From contig DEIV01000142.1 of NCBI GenBank assembly GCA_002352665.1, positions 11,150 through 28,977 on the forward strand: a stretch of DNA of 17,828 nt, given 5' to 3'. This stretch comes from Flavobacteriaceae bacterium UBA2765. Its GTDB lineage: Bacteria > Bacteroidota > Bacteroidia > Flavobacteriales > Flavobacteriaceae. The notes under the pieces were generated by a model. The model was not told where the DNA came from, did not search any database, and was given only the letters and a program-made list of their open reading frames with translations. This document shows, in pieces, positions 1-6,720 of this stretch. Position 1 is the stretch's first letter, and the number at the start of each line of letters is the position of its first letter. The position numbers and the translations under genes are program-made.

Positions 1-729
1 AATATAATTTACGGCACCTTTACTAGTTGCATCATAAGCGATAATACTTTCTCCGTAACTTGGAGCTTCTCCTAAACGTATATTGCGTTGAATAATGGTT
101 TTAAAAACCATATTATGAAAATGCTTTTTAACTTCAGCAACTACTTGATTAGACAAGCGTAAACGAGAATCGTACATCGTTAATAATAATCCCTCAATAT
201 CTAAATCAGGATTATGAACCTTTTGTACACTTTTAATAGTATTTAATAACTTTCCTAAACCTTCAAGAGCGTAGTATTCACATTGAATAGGTATGATAAC
301 AGAATCTGCAGCAGTCAATGCATTTAAAGTAATTAAACCCAAAGAAGGAGCACAATCTATTATAATAAAATCATAGTCATTTTTAATTTCCTTCAATGCT
401 TTTTTAAGCATATATTCCCTATCCTCTTTATCAACTAACTCCAATTCAATGGCTACCAAATCAATATGTGAGGGAATAATATCTACATTTGGCGAATTGG
501 TTTTAACAATAGTTTCTTTTACATGAACAGAATGCTCTAAAAGTTGATAAGTACCTTTTTTTACATCATCAACATCAATACCTAGGCCGGAAGTTGCGTT
601 GGCTTGCGGATCCGCATCAATTAATAAAATCTTTTTTTCTAATACTCCTAAGGCTGCTGCAAGGTTAACAGTTGTTGTTGTTTTTCCTACCCCACCCTTT
701 TGATTAGCAACGGCTATTATTTTCCCCAT
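1..729 (-). CDS. parA: ParA/Soj-family chromosome partitioning ATPase (3' end cut by window edge)
   Basis: This is a MinD/ParA-type P-loop ATPase that, with ParB bound near the origin, drives chromosome segregation. The visible 243 codons are fully open and run off the left edge, so only the C-terminus (probably 10-15 residues) is missing. The deviant Walker A motif KGGVGKTT begins at residue 11, right after the N-terminal strand MGKIIAVANQ. The LIDADPQANAT segment lies at about 37-46, and a Walker B-like IIIDCAPSLG segment is seen near residue 120. The start is the ATG at 727-729, which places the Walker A motif where short Soj-type ParA proteins have it. No N-terminal HTH is present, so this is the chromosomal rather than the plasmid type. 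ParB would be expected beyond the left edge, since the reading direction is leftward. A weak -7-like element (TATTTTTA on the minus strand, 753-760) lies upstream. Family assignment is very secure; the chromosomal role is inferred. Confidence 0.95.
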   Translation of the reverse strand, partial: MGKIIAVANQKGGVGKTTTTVNLAAALGVLEKKILLIDADPQANATSGLGIDVDDVKKGTYQLLEHSVHVKETIVKTNSPNVDIIPSHIDLVAIELELVDKEDREYMLKKALKEIKNDYDFIIIDCAPSLGLITLNALTAADSVIIPIQCEYYALEGLGKLLNTIKSVQKVHNPDLDIEGLLLTMYDSRLRLSNQVVAEVKKHFHNMVFKTIIQRNIRLGEAPSYGESIIAYDATSKGAVNYI

Positions 730-811
730 TAAACTCAATAATTTTTAGGGTATAAAAATACAACTATTTATCAGTTTTTGAAATGAAGTTGTGAACAAAG
801 GATGAACAAAA

Positions 812-849
812 AATTGCCTTAAAAAAATAACTATTTTTTTAAGGCAATT
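812..849 (-). terminator. Intrinsic terminator hairpin
   Basis: There is a perfect 18-base inverted repeat with arms at 812-829 and 832-849 around a 2-base centre. The outer part of each arm is a GC-containing block (aattgcctt/aaggcaatt) and the inner part is A7/T7. Read on the minus strand it is followed by a T-rich stretch (TTTTTTG). It lies about 20 bases behind the stop codon of the M16 remnant and before parA, so it probably ended transcription of the original M16 gene and now ends that of the SDR gene. The symmetry means it could also act on the plus strand, where no gene is seen to need it. Confidence 0.75.
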
Positions 850-870
850 ACAAAATTATATTATGAAGGT

Positions 871-1035
871 TTATTCCTGATTTTCAGGATATAAAATAGC
901 CAAAATATGACCTTTAGATAAATATTTTTCAGCAACAGCTTGAATATGCGTAGCATTTAAAGCGTCAATATTTTTAGTTTGTTCAATTATTTTTGACTTA
1001 TCAAACTTTTCATAATCAGCATTTTTTTTAAGACT
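871..1035 (-). pseudogene. 3' remnant of an M16 (insulinase-like) zinc peptidase gene
   Basis: About 54 codons are open on the minus strand, ending at the TAA at 871-873. The translation (SLKKNADYEKFDKSK..., then IDALNATHIQAVAEKYLSKG, ending HILAILYPENQE) resembles the extreme C-terminus of M16/PqqL-type peptidases of Bacteroidota. Those proteins typically end with a 'T..di...a.kYl....y..vvLyPE' pattern. The frame is closed upstream by a TAA at 1036-1038, no ATG lies in frame, and the rest of the peptidase, including the HXXEH zinc site, is absent from the window. The fragment sits directly behind the SDR gene and still has a terminator after it. I infer a gene decayed by deletion or replacement, with only the tail left. 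The family match rests on pattern memory over about 50 residues, so it is moderate. Confidence 0.55.
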
Positions 1036-1052
1036 TTATCTTATAAGTAGAC

Positions 1053-1940
1053 TTAACTTTTATTCTTTTTTGATCTTATCATAGCTTCTAACTGATCCCA
1101 CATTTCTTGAGGAATTTGCTCTAACATATTAAATTCACCTGCACCTTGCAACCATTCGCCACCATCAATAGTAATAACTTCTCCATTTACATACGCTGAA
1201 AATTCAGACATTAAATAAGCAGCTAAATTTGCCAATTCTTGATGTTCACCAACTCTTCCTAAAGGTACTTTCTTTTTCATATCAAATTTATCTTTCAAAT
1301 CACCCGGTAGTAATCTATCCCAAGCTCCTTTAGTTGGAAAAGGCCCGGGTGCAATAGCATTAAATCTTATACCATATTTTGCCCATTCAACGGCTAAAGA
1401 CCTTGTCATAGCCAATACTCCCGCCTTAGCAGTAGCTGATGGTACAACATAAGCAGAACCTGTCCAAGCATACGTGGTAACAATATTTAAAACTGTAGCT
1501 TTCTCTTGTTTAGCGGCTATCCAATGCTTACCAAATGCCAAAGTACAATTCTTTGTACCCTTTAAAACGATATCTATTATGGTATCAAAGGCATTTGATG
1601 ATAATCGTTCCGTAGGACTTATAAAATTGCCCGCTGCATTATTTAAAAGCCCATCAACTTTTCCATACGCATCCAATGTGACTCTTAACATTGCTTCAAC
1701 TTCTTCATAATTTCTAACATCACATTGAACAGGTAATACTTTCCCTCCTGTTTTTTCTTCTAACTCTATTTTTACAGTCTTGAGCTTCTCTAAATTTCTT
1801 GAAGTTATTACAACATTTGCCCCTAATTCTAAAAAATAGGTAGTCATAGCTTTACCGAGTCCACTACCACCTCCGGTAACCACGATAACATTTCCTTCTA
1901 AACTACCTTCTTTTAGCATTGGTTTTTGATACATATTCAT
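1053..1940 (-). CDS. SDR oxidoreductase of the DECR1 type, probable NADPH 2,4-dienoyl-CoA reductase
   Basis: A 295-residue short-chain dehydrogenase. The nucleotide-binding motif TGGGSGLG is at residues 22-29, the NNAAGN motif at 100-105, and PGP follows FNAIA near 198-200. The classical YxxxK motif is changed: the lysine is K172 but the tyrosine position holds Ser168 (SATAK). A tyrosine instead lies in TTYAWTG (Y157), where human mitochondrial DECR1 has its catalytic tyrosine. The segments VVPSATAKAG, RFNAIAPGPF.TKGA and a tail with GEFN...W..LE..IR all follow the DECR1 pattern. The expected reaction is NADPH-dependent reduction of 2,4-dienoyl-CoA during beta-oxidation of polyunsaturated fatty acids, in the cytoplasm. 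It stands alone on the minus strand; no other beta-oxidation gene is in the window. Two possible starts (M1, M3) are 6 bases apart and cannot be separated. Substrate is inferred from the subfamily; a related enoyl-CoA reductase is the main alternative. Confidence 0.85.
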   Translation of the reverse strand: MNMYQKPMLKEGSLEGNVIVVTGGGSGLGKAMTTYFLELGANVVITSRNLEKLKTVKIELEEKTGGKVLPVQCDVRNYEEVEAMLRVTLDAYGKVDGLLNNAAGNFISPTERLSSNAFDTIIDIVLKGTKNCTLAFGKHWIAAKQEKATVLNIVTTYAWTGSAYVVPSATAKAGVLAMTRSLAVEWAKYGIRFNAIAPGPFPTKGAWDRLLPGDLKDKFDMKKKVPLGRVGEHQELANLAAYLMSEFSAYVNGEVITIDGGEWLQGAGEFNMLEQIPQEMWDQLEAMIRSKKNKS

Positions 1941-2023
1941 TTTGATTTATTTTTCAATAAAAATATTGATTATTTATAAAAGAGACTAGAATATACTTCT
2001 TTATTTTTTTTATTAAAAAACTA

Positions 2024-2053
2024 TTGTAGGAAACAAAAGGATTTGTATATTTG
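2024..2053 (+). promoter_or_regulatory. Bacteroidota-type promoter of rpmH
   Basis: A TTG at 2024-2026 is separated by 19 bases from TATATTTG at 2046-2053. This is a full match to the Bacteroidota sigma-A consensus TTG-N(17-23)-TAnnTTTG. It lies 60 bases upstream of the rpmH start, giving an untranslated leader of roughly 50-55 bases, a length usual for a ribosomal protein gene. It is the best promoter match in the window together with the one at the right edge. Confidence 0.75.
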
Positions 2054-2113
2054 CGGACGATTTTAGCAAGGGCTTTTTGTGAAGCTTAAAATAAACGATT
2101 TAGAAGATATATA

Positions 2114-2275
2114 ATGAGTAAAAGAACATTTCAACCGTCAAAAAGAAAGAGAAAGAACAAGCATGGCTTTAGAGAAAGAATGTCAAGCGTTAATGGAAGA
2201 AAGGTTTTAGCTAGAAGAAGAGCTAAAGGCAGAAAGAAAATTTCGGTTTCATCTGAAGCTAGTCCGAAAAAATAA
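2114..2275 (+). CDS. rpmH: Large ribosomal subunit protein bL34
   Basis: A 53-residue, strongly basic protein starting MSKRTFQPSKRKRKNKHGF and continuing with RERM...NGRKVLARRRAKGRKK, the near-invariant bL34 pattern. A short tail (ISVSSEASPKK) extends past the bacterial core of about 45-46 residues; such tails are common in Flavobacteriia. It binds 23S rRNA in the large subunit. The ATG at 2114 is preceded by no clear Shine-Dalgarno sequence. The gene is a single-gene unit, with its own consensus promoter upstream and a hairpin terminator 30 bases behind. Unlike in Proteobacteria, rnpA is not next to it, since carB follows. Confidence 0.97.
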   Translation: MSKRTFQPSKRKRKNKHGFRERMSSVNGRKVLARRRAKGRKKISVSSEASPKK

Positions 2276-2305
2276 TGATATATTTATTTTAACCATATAT
2301 AAAGG

Positions 2306-2333
2306 CGTTACTTTTTAAGTAACGTTTTTTTTT
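2306..2333 (+). terminator. Rho-independent terminator of rpmH
   Basis: An 8-base stem CGTTACTT (2306-2313) pairs with AAGTAACG (2317-2324) around a TTT loop and is followed by nine T residues (2325-2333). It lies 30 bases behind the rpmH stop and separates rpmH from carB. Confidence 0.88.
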
Positions 2334-2361
2334 ATATCTTTTAATAAGTTTTTAAAAATAT

Positions 2362-2394
2362 TTGTTTAATAAAAAGAGAAATTATAAATATTTG
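2362..2394 (+). promoter_or_regulatory. Candidate carB promoter (imperfect)
   Basis: TTG at 2362-2364 is followed after 22 bases by AATATTTG at 2387-2394, one base off the TAnnTTTG form. It ends 24 bases before the carB ATG. The position behind the rpmH terminator supports a separate promoter here, but the match is imperfect. No pyrimidine-sensing leader, attenuator or arginine operator is recognisable in the short upstream region. Confidence 0.4.
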
Positions 2395-2418
2395 CAATAC
2401 TAAATTTAGCACCTTAAT

Positions 2419-5268
2419 ATGCCTAAAGACAATACAATAAAATCGATTTTAATTATTGGTTCAGGTCCGATAATCATTGGTCAAGCTTGTGAATTTGATT
2501 ATTCTGGTAGTCAATCTATTCGCTCATTAAAAGAGGAAGGAATTGAAGTTGTTTTAATCAACTCTAATCCCGCTACAATTATGACTGACCCTTCTTTAGC
2601 AGATCATGTATACTTAAAACCATTGACTACAAAATCTATTGTAGAAATTTTACAAAAACACCCTAGTATTGACGCTGTTTTGCCAACTATGGGTGGACAA
2701 ACGGCATTAAATTTATGTATTGAAGCTCAAGATAGAGGTATTTGGGATGACTTTAATGTATCATTAATTGGGGTAGATATAGAAGCCATAAACATTACTG
2801 AAGATAGAGAACAATTCAGAAAACTAATGCTAAAAATTGGTATTGGTCAAGCACCTTCTACAACGGCAACGTCATTTTTAAAAGGTAAAGAAATTGCTCA
2901 GGAATATGGTTTTCCACTCGTTATTCGTCCGTCATTTACTTTAGGAGGATTTGGAGCCTCTATAGTTTATGATAAAAATGATTTTAATGAATTATTAAGT
3001 CGCGGATTAGAAGCATCACCCATCCATGAAGTTATTATTGACAAGGCCTTGTTAGGATGGAAAGAATATGAATTAGAACTTTTACGCGATAGAAATGATA
3101 ATGTTGTAATTATTTGTACTATTGAAAATATGGATCCGATGGGCATTCATACCGGAGACTCTATCACTGTGGCTCCTGCCATGACCTTGTCTGATAGAAC
3201 TTTTCAAAAAATGCGAGATATGGCCATTCATATGATGCGTTCTATAGGCGATTTTGCAGGAGGTTGTAATGTGCAATTTGCGGTTAGTCCAGACGAGAAA
3301 GAAGATATTATCGCTATTGAAATAAACCCAAGAGTGTCACGTTCATCTGCTTTAGCCTCAAAAGCTACGGGATATCCTATTGCAAAAATTGCTACAAAAC
3401 TAGCCATTGGATATCATTTAGATGAGCTTGAAAATCAAATCACCAAAACTACTTCGGCATTATTCGAACCTACCTTAGACTATGTAATTGTAAAAATACC
3501 CAGATGGAATTTCGATAAATTTGAGGGTTCTGACCGGACCATTGGACTACAAATGAAGTCAGTTGGTGAAGTTATGGGAATAGGTAGATCTTTTCAGGAA
3601 GCTTTACATAAAGCAACACAATCTCTTGAAATTAAGCGAAATGGCATAGGAGCAGATGGTAAAGGAGAAAAAGATTATGATAAAATTATAGACAAACTTA
3701 AAAATCCAAGTTGGGATAGAGTTTTTATCATTTATGATGCTATTCAAATGGGCATGCCTTTGAGTAGAATTCATGAAATTACCAAAATTGACATGTGGTT
3801 CTTAAAACAATATGAGGAACTGCATTTTTTAGAAAAAGAAATATCAACACATAATTTAGGAACTTTACCTAAAGATTTATTGTTGGAAGCCAAACAAAAA
3901 GGATATGGTGACAGACAAATTGCTCATATGATCGATTGTTATGAAAGCGAAGTTTATAATAGACGTAAAGAACTTAATATCAAAAGAGTTTATAAATTGG
4001 TAGATACCTGTGCGGCTGAATTTAAGGCACAAACACCTTACTACTACTCTACTTTTGAAAATAATAGCATTCAAAATGGTAAAGCTTCAGCTGAAAATGA
4101 ATCTGTGGTTACTAATAAAAAGAAAATTATTGTTTTGGGTTCGGGCCCAAATAGAATTGGCCAAGGTATTGAATTTGACTACTGTTGTGTTCATGGTGTA
4201 TTGGCAGCAAAAGAATGTGGTTATGAGACAATAATGATCAATTGTAATCCTGAAACTGTTTCTACAGATTTTGATATTGCTGATAAATTATATTTTGAAC
4301 CGGTGTTTTGGGAACATATCTATGATATTATTCAACATGAAAAACCAGAAGGTGTTATTGTTCAATTGGGTGGACAGACGGCATTAAAACTGGCGGAAAA
4401 ATTTAATAAATATGGTATAAAAGTTATTGGCACTTCTTTTGAAGCCCTAGATTTGGCTGAAGATAGAGGGCGTTTTTCTAAACTATTAGAAGAACTCAAT
4501 ATTCCTTTCCCTCAATTTGGTACTGCAACTACAGCTGATGAAGCTTTAGCTGTGGCTGATGAATTGGATTTTCCTATCTTGGTTAGACCTTCTTATGTTC
4601 TGGGTGGACAAGGAATGAAAATTGTAATTAATAAAGAAGAATTAGAAGAACATGTTGTTGATATTTTAAGAAAAATACCAAATAATGTGCTGTTATTAGA
4701 TCATTATCTAGATGGTGCCATAGAGGCTGAATCAGATTCTATTTGCGATGGAGATGATGTGTATACAATAGGTATAATGGAGCATATTGAGCCCTGTGGT
4801 ATACATTCAGGTGATTCTAATGCCACTTTACCACCTTTTAACTTAGGTGAGTTTGTAATGCAGCAAATTAAAGACCATACTGTAAAAATAGCGAAAGCTT
4901 TAAAAACAGTAGGCCTGATCAATATTCAATTTGCCATAAAAGATGATATTGTTTATATCATAGAAGCCAATCCCAGAGCTTCAAGAACTGTCCCATTTAT
5001 TTCTAAAGCCTATGGCGAACCTTATGTAAATTATGCTACTAAAGTTATGTTAGGAGTAAATAAAGTAAAAGATTTTACTTTTAATCCTCAATTAAAAGGC
5101 TATGCTATAAAACAACCGGTATTTTCTTTTAATAAATTCCCTAATGTTGATAAAAAACTGGGACCTGAAATGAAATCTACCGGTGAAAGTATACTATTTA
5201 TAGATAGTTTAAAAGACGATCAATTCTACGAACTATATTCAAGACGAAAGATGTATTTGAGTAAGTAA
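2419..5268 (+). CDS. carB: Carbamoyl-phosphate synthase large subunit, short form without the MGS-like domain
   Basis: CarB makes carbamoyl phosphate from bicarbonate, ATP and glutamine-derived ammonia, feeding pyrimidine and arginine synthesis; it works with the glutaminase subunit CarA, which is not in this window. The protein shows the internal duplication of the family. The first synthetase half starts at SILIIGSGPIIIGQA (about residue 10), with an ATP-grasp domain. A helical middle region spans about 400-560. The second half starts at KIIVLGSGPNRIGQG near residue 568. Both halves carry GGQTALN/GGQTALK, an EDR..F signature and the E.NPR motif (EINPRVSR; EANPRASR). At 949 residues it is about 120 shorter than the Escherichia coli protein (1073). 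It ends soon after GPEMKSTGE, where the MGS-like allosteric domain (UMP, IMP, ornithine binding) would begin. The stop is followed by non-coding sequence, so this is not a visible frameshift. A convergent CotH-family reading is not involved; the CotH gene follows on the same strand. Confidence 0.96.
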   Translation: MPKDNTIKSILIIGSGPIIIGQACEFDYSGSQSIRSLKEEGIEVVLINSNPATIMTDPSLADHVYLKPLTTKSIVEILQKHPSIDAVLPTMGGQTALNLCIEAQDRGIWDDFNVSLIGVDIEAINITEDREQFRKLMLKIGIGQAPSTTATSFLKGKEIAQEYGFPLVIRPSFTLGGFGASIVYDKNDFNELLSRGLEASPIHEVIIDKALLGWKEYELELLRDRNDNVVIICTIENMDPMGIHTGDSITVAPAMTLSDRTFQKMRDMAIHMMRSIGDFAGGCNVQFAVSPDEKEDIIAIEINPRVSRSSALASKATGYPIAKIATKLAIGYHLDELENQITKTTSALFEPTLDYVIVKIPRWNFDKFEGSDRTIGLQMKSVGEVMGIGRSFQEALHKATQSLEIKRNGIGADGKGEKDYDKIIDKLKNPSWDRVFIIYDAIQMGMPLSRIHEITKIDMWFLKQYEELHFLEKEISTHNLGTLPKDLLLEAKQKGYGDRQIAHMIDCYESEVYNRRKELNIKRVYKLVDTCAAEFKAQTPYYYSTFENNSIQNGKASAENESVVTNKKKIIVLGSGPNRIGQGIEFDYCCVHGVLAAKECGYETIMINCNPETVSTDFDIADKLYFEPVFWEHIYDIIQHEKPEGVIVQLGGQTALKLAEKFNKYGIKVIGTSFEALDLAEDRGRFSKLLEELNIPFPQFGTATTADEALAVADELDFPILVRPSYVLGGQGMKIVINKEELEEHVVDILRKIPNNVLLLDHYLDGAIEAESDSICDGDDVYTIGIMEHIEPCGIHSGDSNATLPPFNLGEFVMQQIKDHTVKIAKALKTVGLINIQFAIKDDIVYIIEANPRASRTVPFISKAYGEPYVNYATKVMLGVNKVKDFTFNPQLKGYAIKQPVFSFNKFPNVDKKLGPEMKSTGESILFIDSLKDDQFYELYSRRKMYLSK

Positions 5269-5285
5269 AAAATAAATTTTAGACC

Positions 5286-5312
5286 TTGTTGATTTAGTTT
5301 ATTTTATCTTTG
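5286..5312 (+). promoter_or_regulatory. Candidate promoter of the CotH-like gene
   Basis: TATCTTTG at 5305-5312 fits the TAnnTTTG -7 element exactly. TTG at 5286-5288 lies 16 bases upstream, slightly close. The element ends 16 bases before the ATG, implying a very short leader. It suggests that the gene behind carB can be transcribed on its own. Confidence 0.5.
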
Positions 5313-5328
5313 ATAAAAATTACCATTA

Positions 5329-6714
5329 ATGAAATTTTGTGATTTAAATCTACGTATCATTTTTTTTCTTATTTTTTTTACGCTTATCCTAAATACCGGT
5401 TGTGAAAAAACAGATGCCCCTCTTAAAGACCCCATTCCTGAAATTAAACCTGAAGATCGTTTACCGCAAATATTAGTCAATACCAATGGTGGCAATATTG
5501 TTGATGAACCAAAAATAAATGCTGAAATAACTATTTCAAAAGCTAATGTCATTTCATATGAAGGTAATATTGGCATTGAAATTAGAGGTGCATCCTCTCA
5601 ATCCTTTCCTAAAAAATCTTACGGATTTGAAACGAGAGATAGTAATAATGAAGATCTAAATGTGTCTTTACTTGGGTTCCCCGAGGAAGAAGATTGGATT
5701 TTATACGGACCTTATAGCGACAAGTCTCTTTTGAGAAATATGTTGATTTACGATTTATCTCGTGAAATTGATATGTATGCCAGTAGAAGTCAATTTGTAG
5801 AATTATCAATTAATAACTTATATAAAGGTGTATATGTTTTTATGGAAAAATTAAAACGTGATAGCGATCGAATTGATATCAACAAATTAAAAATTGATGA
5901 AAACTCAGGTGAAGATGTCACGGGTGGTTATATTTTAAAAATTGATAAAACGGCCGGTACCAACCTAGGAGAAGGTTATAATGAATTAAATTCTTTTCCT
6001 TCTGCCTATGAGCCCATAAACGCATCATTAGGGCAGAAAATTAATTTCTTATATGAATATCCAGATGCAGAAGATATAACTACCGAGCAAAAAACATATA
6101 TCTCTACCTATATGTCTCAATTTGAAGATGCTTTAACTTCTGATAATTTTACTGATGTAAATCTGGGGTATAGTGTTTTTATTGACACTCAAAGTTTTAT
6201 AGACTTTTTTTTATTAAATGAATTGTCAAATAATGTAGATGGTTTTAGACTAAGTACTTTTATGCATAAGGATAAAAATGGGAAATTGAAAATGGGACCT
6301 ATTTGGGATTTTAATTTGGCCTTTGGTAATGCAGATTATTGTAGTGGAGGGGAAACTAATGTTTGGGCCTACAAATTTAACGAAAGATGTTCAAACGATT
6401 TTTGGCTAATTCCTTTTTGGTGGGATAGATTATTACAAGACTCGGCATTTGTTACCCAATTAAAAGAAAGATGGAGTATTCTAAGAAATAGTGCTTTTTC
6501 AGAATCCTCTATTTTGTCTAAAGTTGATAATTACACAAATACTCTAAATAAAGCTGGGGCTATAAAAGATAATTTTAAAACATGGAATATTTTAACTACC
6601 TATGTTTGGCCAAATAATTATGTTGGTAATACTTATGATAATGAAAATAATTATTTAAAAGATTGGATCAAGGATAGGTTGGTTTGGATGGATAATGCAA
6701 TAAATACACTTTAA
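5329..6714 (+). CDS. CotH kinase-family lipoprotein
   Basis: A 461-residue exported lipoprotein. Residues 1-25 form a hydrophobic signal with lipobox LNTGC (Cys25), followed by acidic and proline-rich residues typical of an anchored linker. The CotH domain fills most of the rest. Its GIEIRGASSQSFPKKSYGFE segment is at 82-101, the conserved MEKLKRDSDRIDI segment at 172-184 (nucleotide-binding lysine region of CotH kinases), and the metal-binding-like WDFNLAFGN segment starts at 326 (Asp327, Asn329). CotH of Bacillus spores is an atypical protein kinase that phosphorylates coat proteins. The substrate of bacterial envelope homologues is unknown, so no function beyond the fold is claimed. In Bacteroidota such proteins are often surface-associated and sometimes linked to polysaccharide or adhesin functions. 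It follows carB by 60 bases with a candidate promoter of its own, and its stop is 6 bases from the stop of the convergent immunophilin gene. Confidence 0.85.
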   Translation: MKFCDLNLRIIFFLIFFTLILNTGCEKTDAPLKDPIPEIKPEDRLPQILVNTNGGNIVDEPKINAEITISKANVISYEGNIGIEIRGASSQSFPKKSYGFETRDSNNEDLNVSLLGFPEEEDWILYGPYSDKSLLRNMLIYDLSREIDMYASRSQFVELSINNLYKGVYVFMEKLKRDSDRIDINKLKIDENSGEDVTGGYILKIDKTAGTNLGEGYNELNSFPSAYEPINASLGQKINFLYEYPDAEDITTEQKTYISTYMSQFEDALTSDNFTDVNLGYSVFIDTQSFIDFFLLNELSNNVDGFRLSTFMHKDKNGKLKMGPIWDFNLAFGNADYCSGGETNVWAYKFNERCSNDFWLIPFWWDRLLQDSAFVTQLKERWSILRNSAFSESSILSKVDNYTNTLNKAGAIKDNFKTWNILTTYVWPNNYVGNTYDNENNYLKDWIKDRLVWMDNAINTL

Positions 6715-6720
6715 CCTATA

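Noticed and set aside
730..1052. parS centromere site near parA
   Set aside because: No palindrome resembling TGTTTCACGTGAAACA is present; the only palindrome here is an A/T-flanked terminator hairpin.
2054..2113. Small upstream peptide or structured leader before rpmH
   Set aside because: The leader after the promoter is short, with no ATG-started frame of useful length and no clear hairpin.
2276..2418. Possible pyrimidine attenuator or riboswitch before carB
   Set aside because: The only hairpin is the plain rpmH terminator; no alternative pairing or conserved leader was recognised.
3082..4922. Short frames on both strands within carB
   Set aside because: They are shadows of a full-length, motif-rich CarB reading frame and resemble no family.
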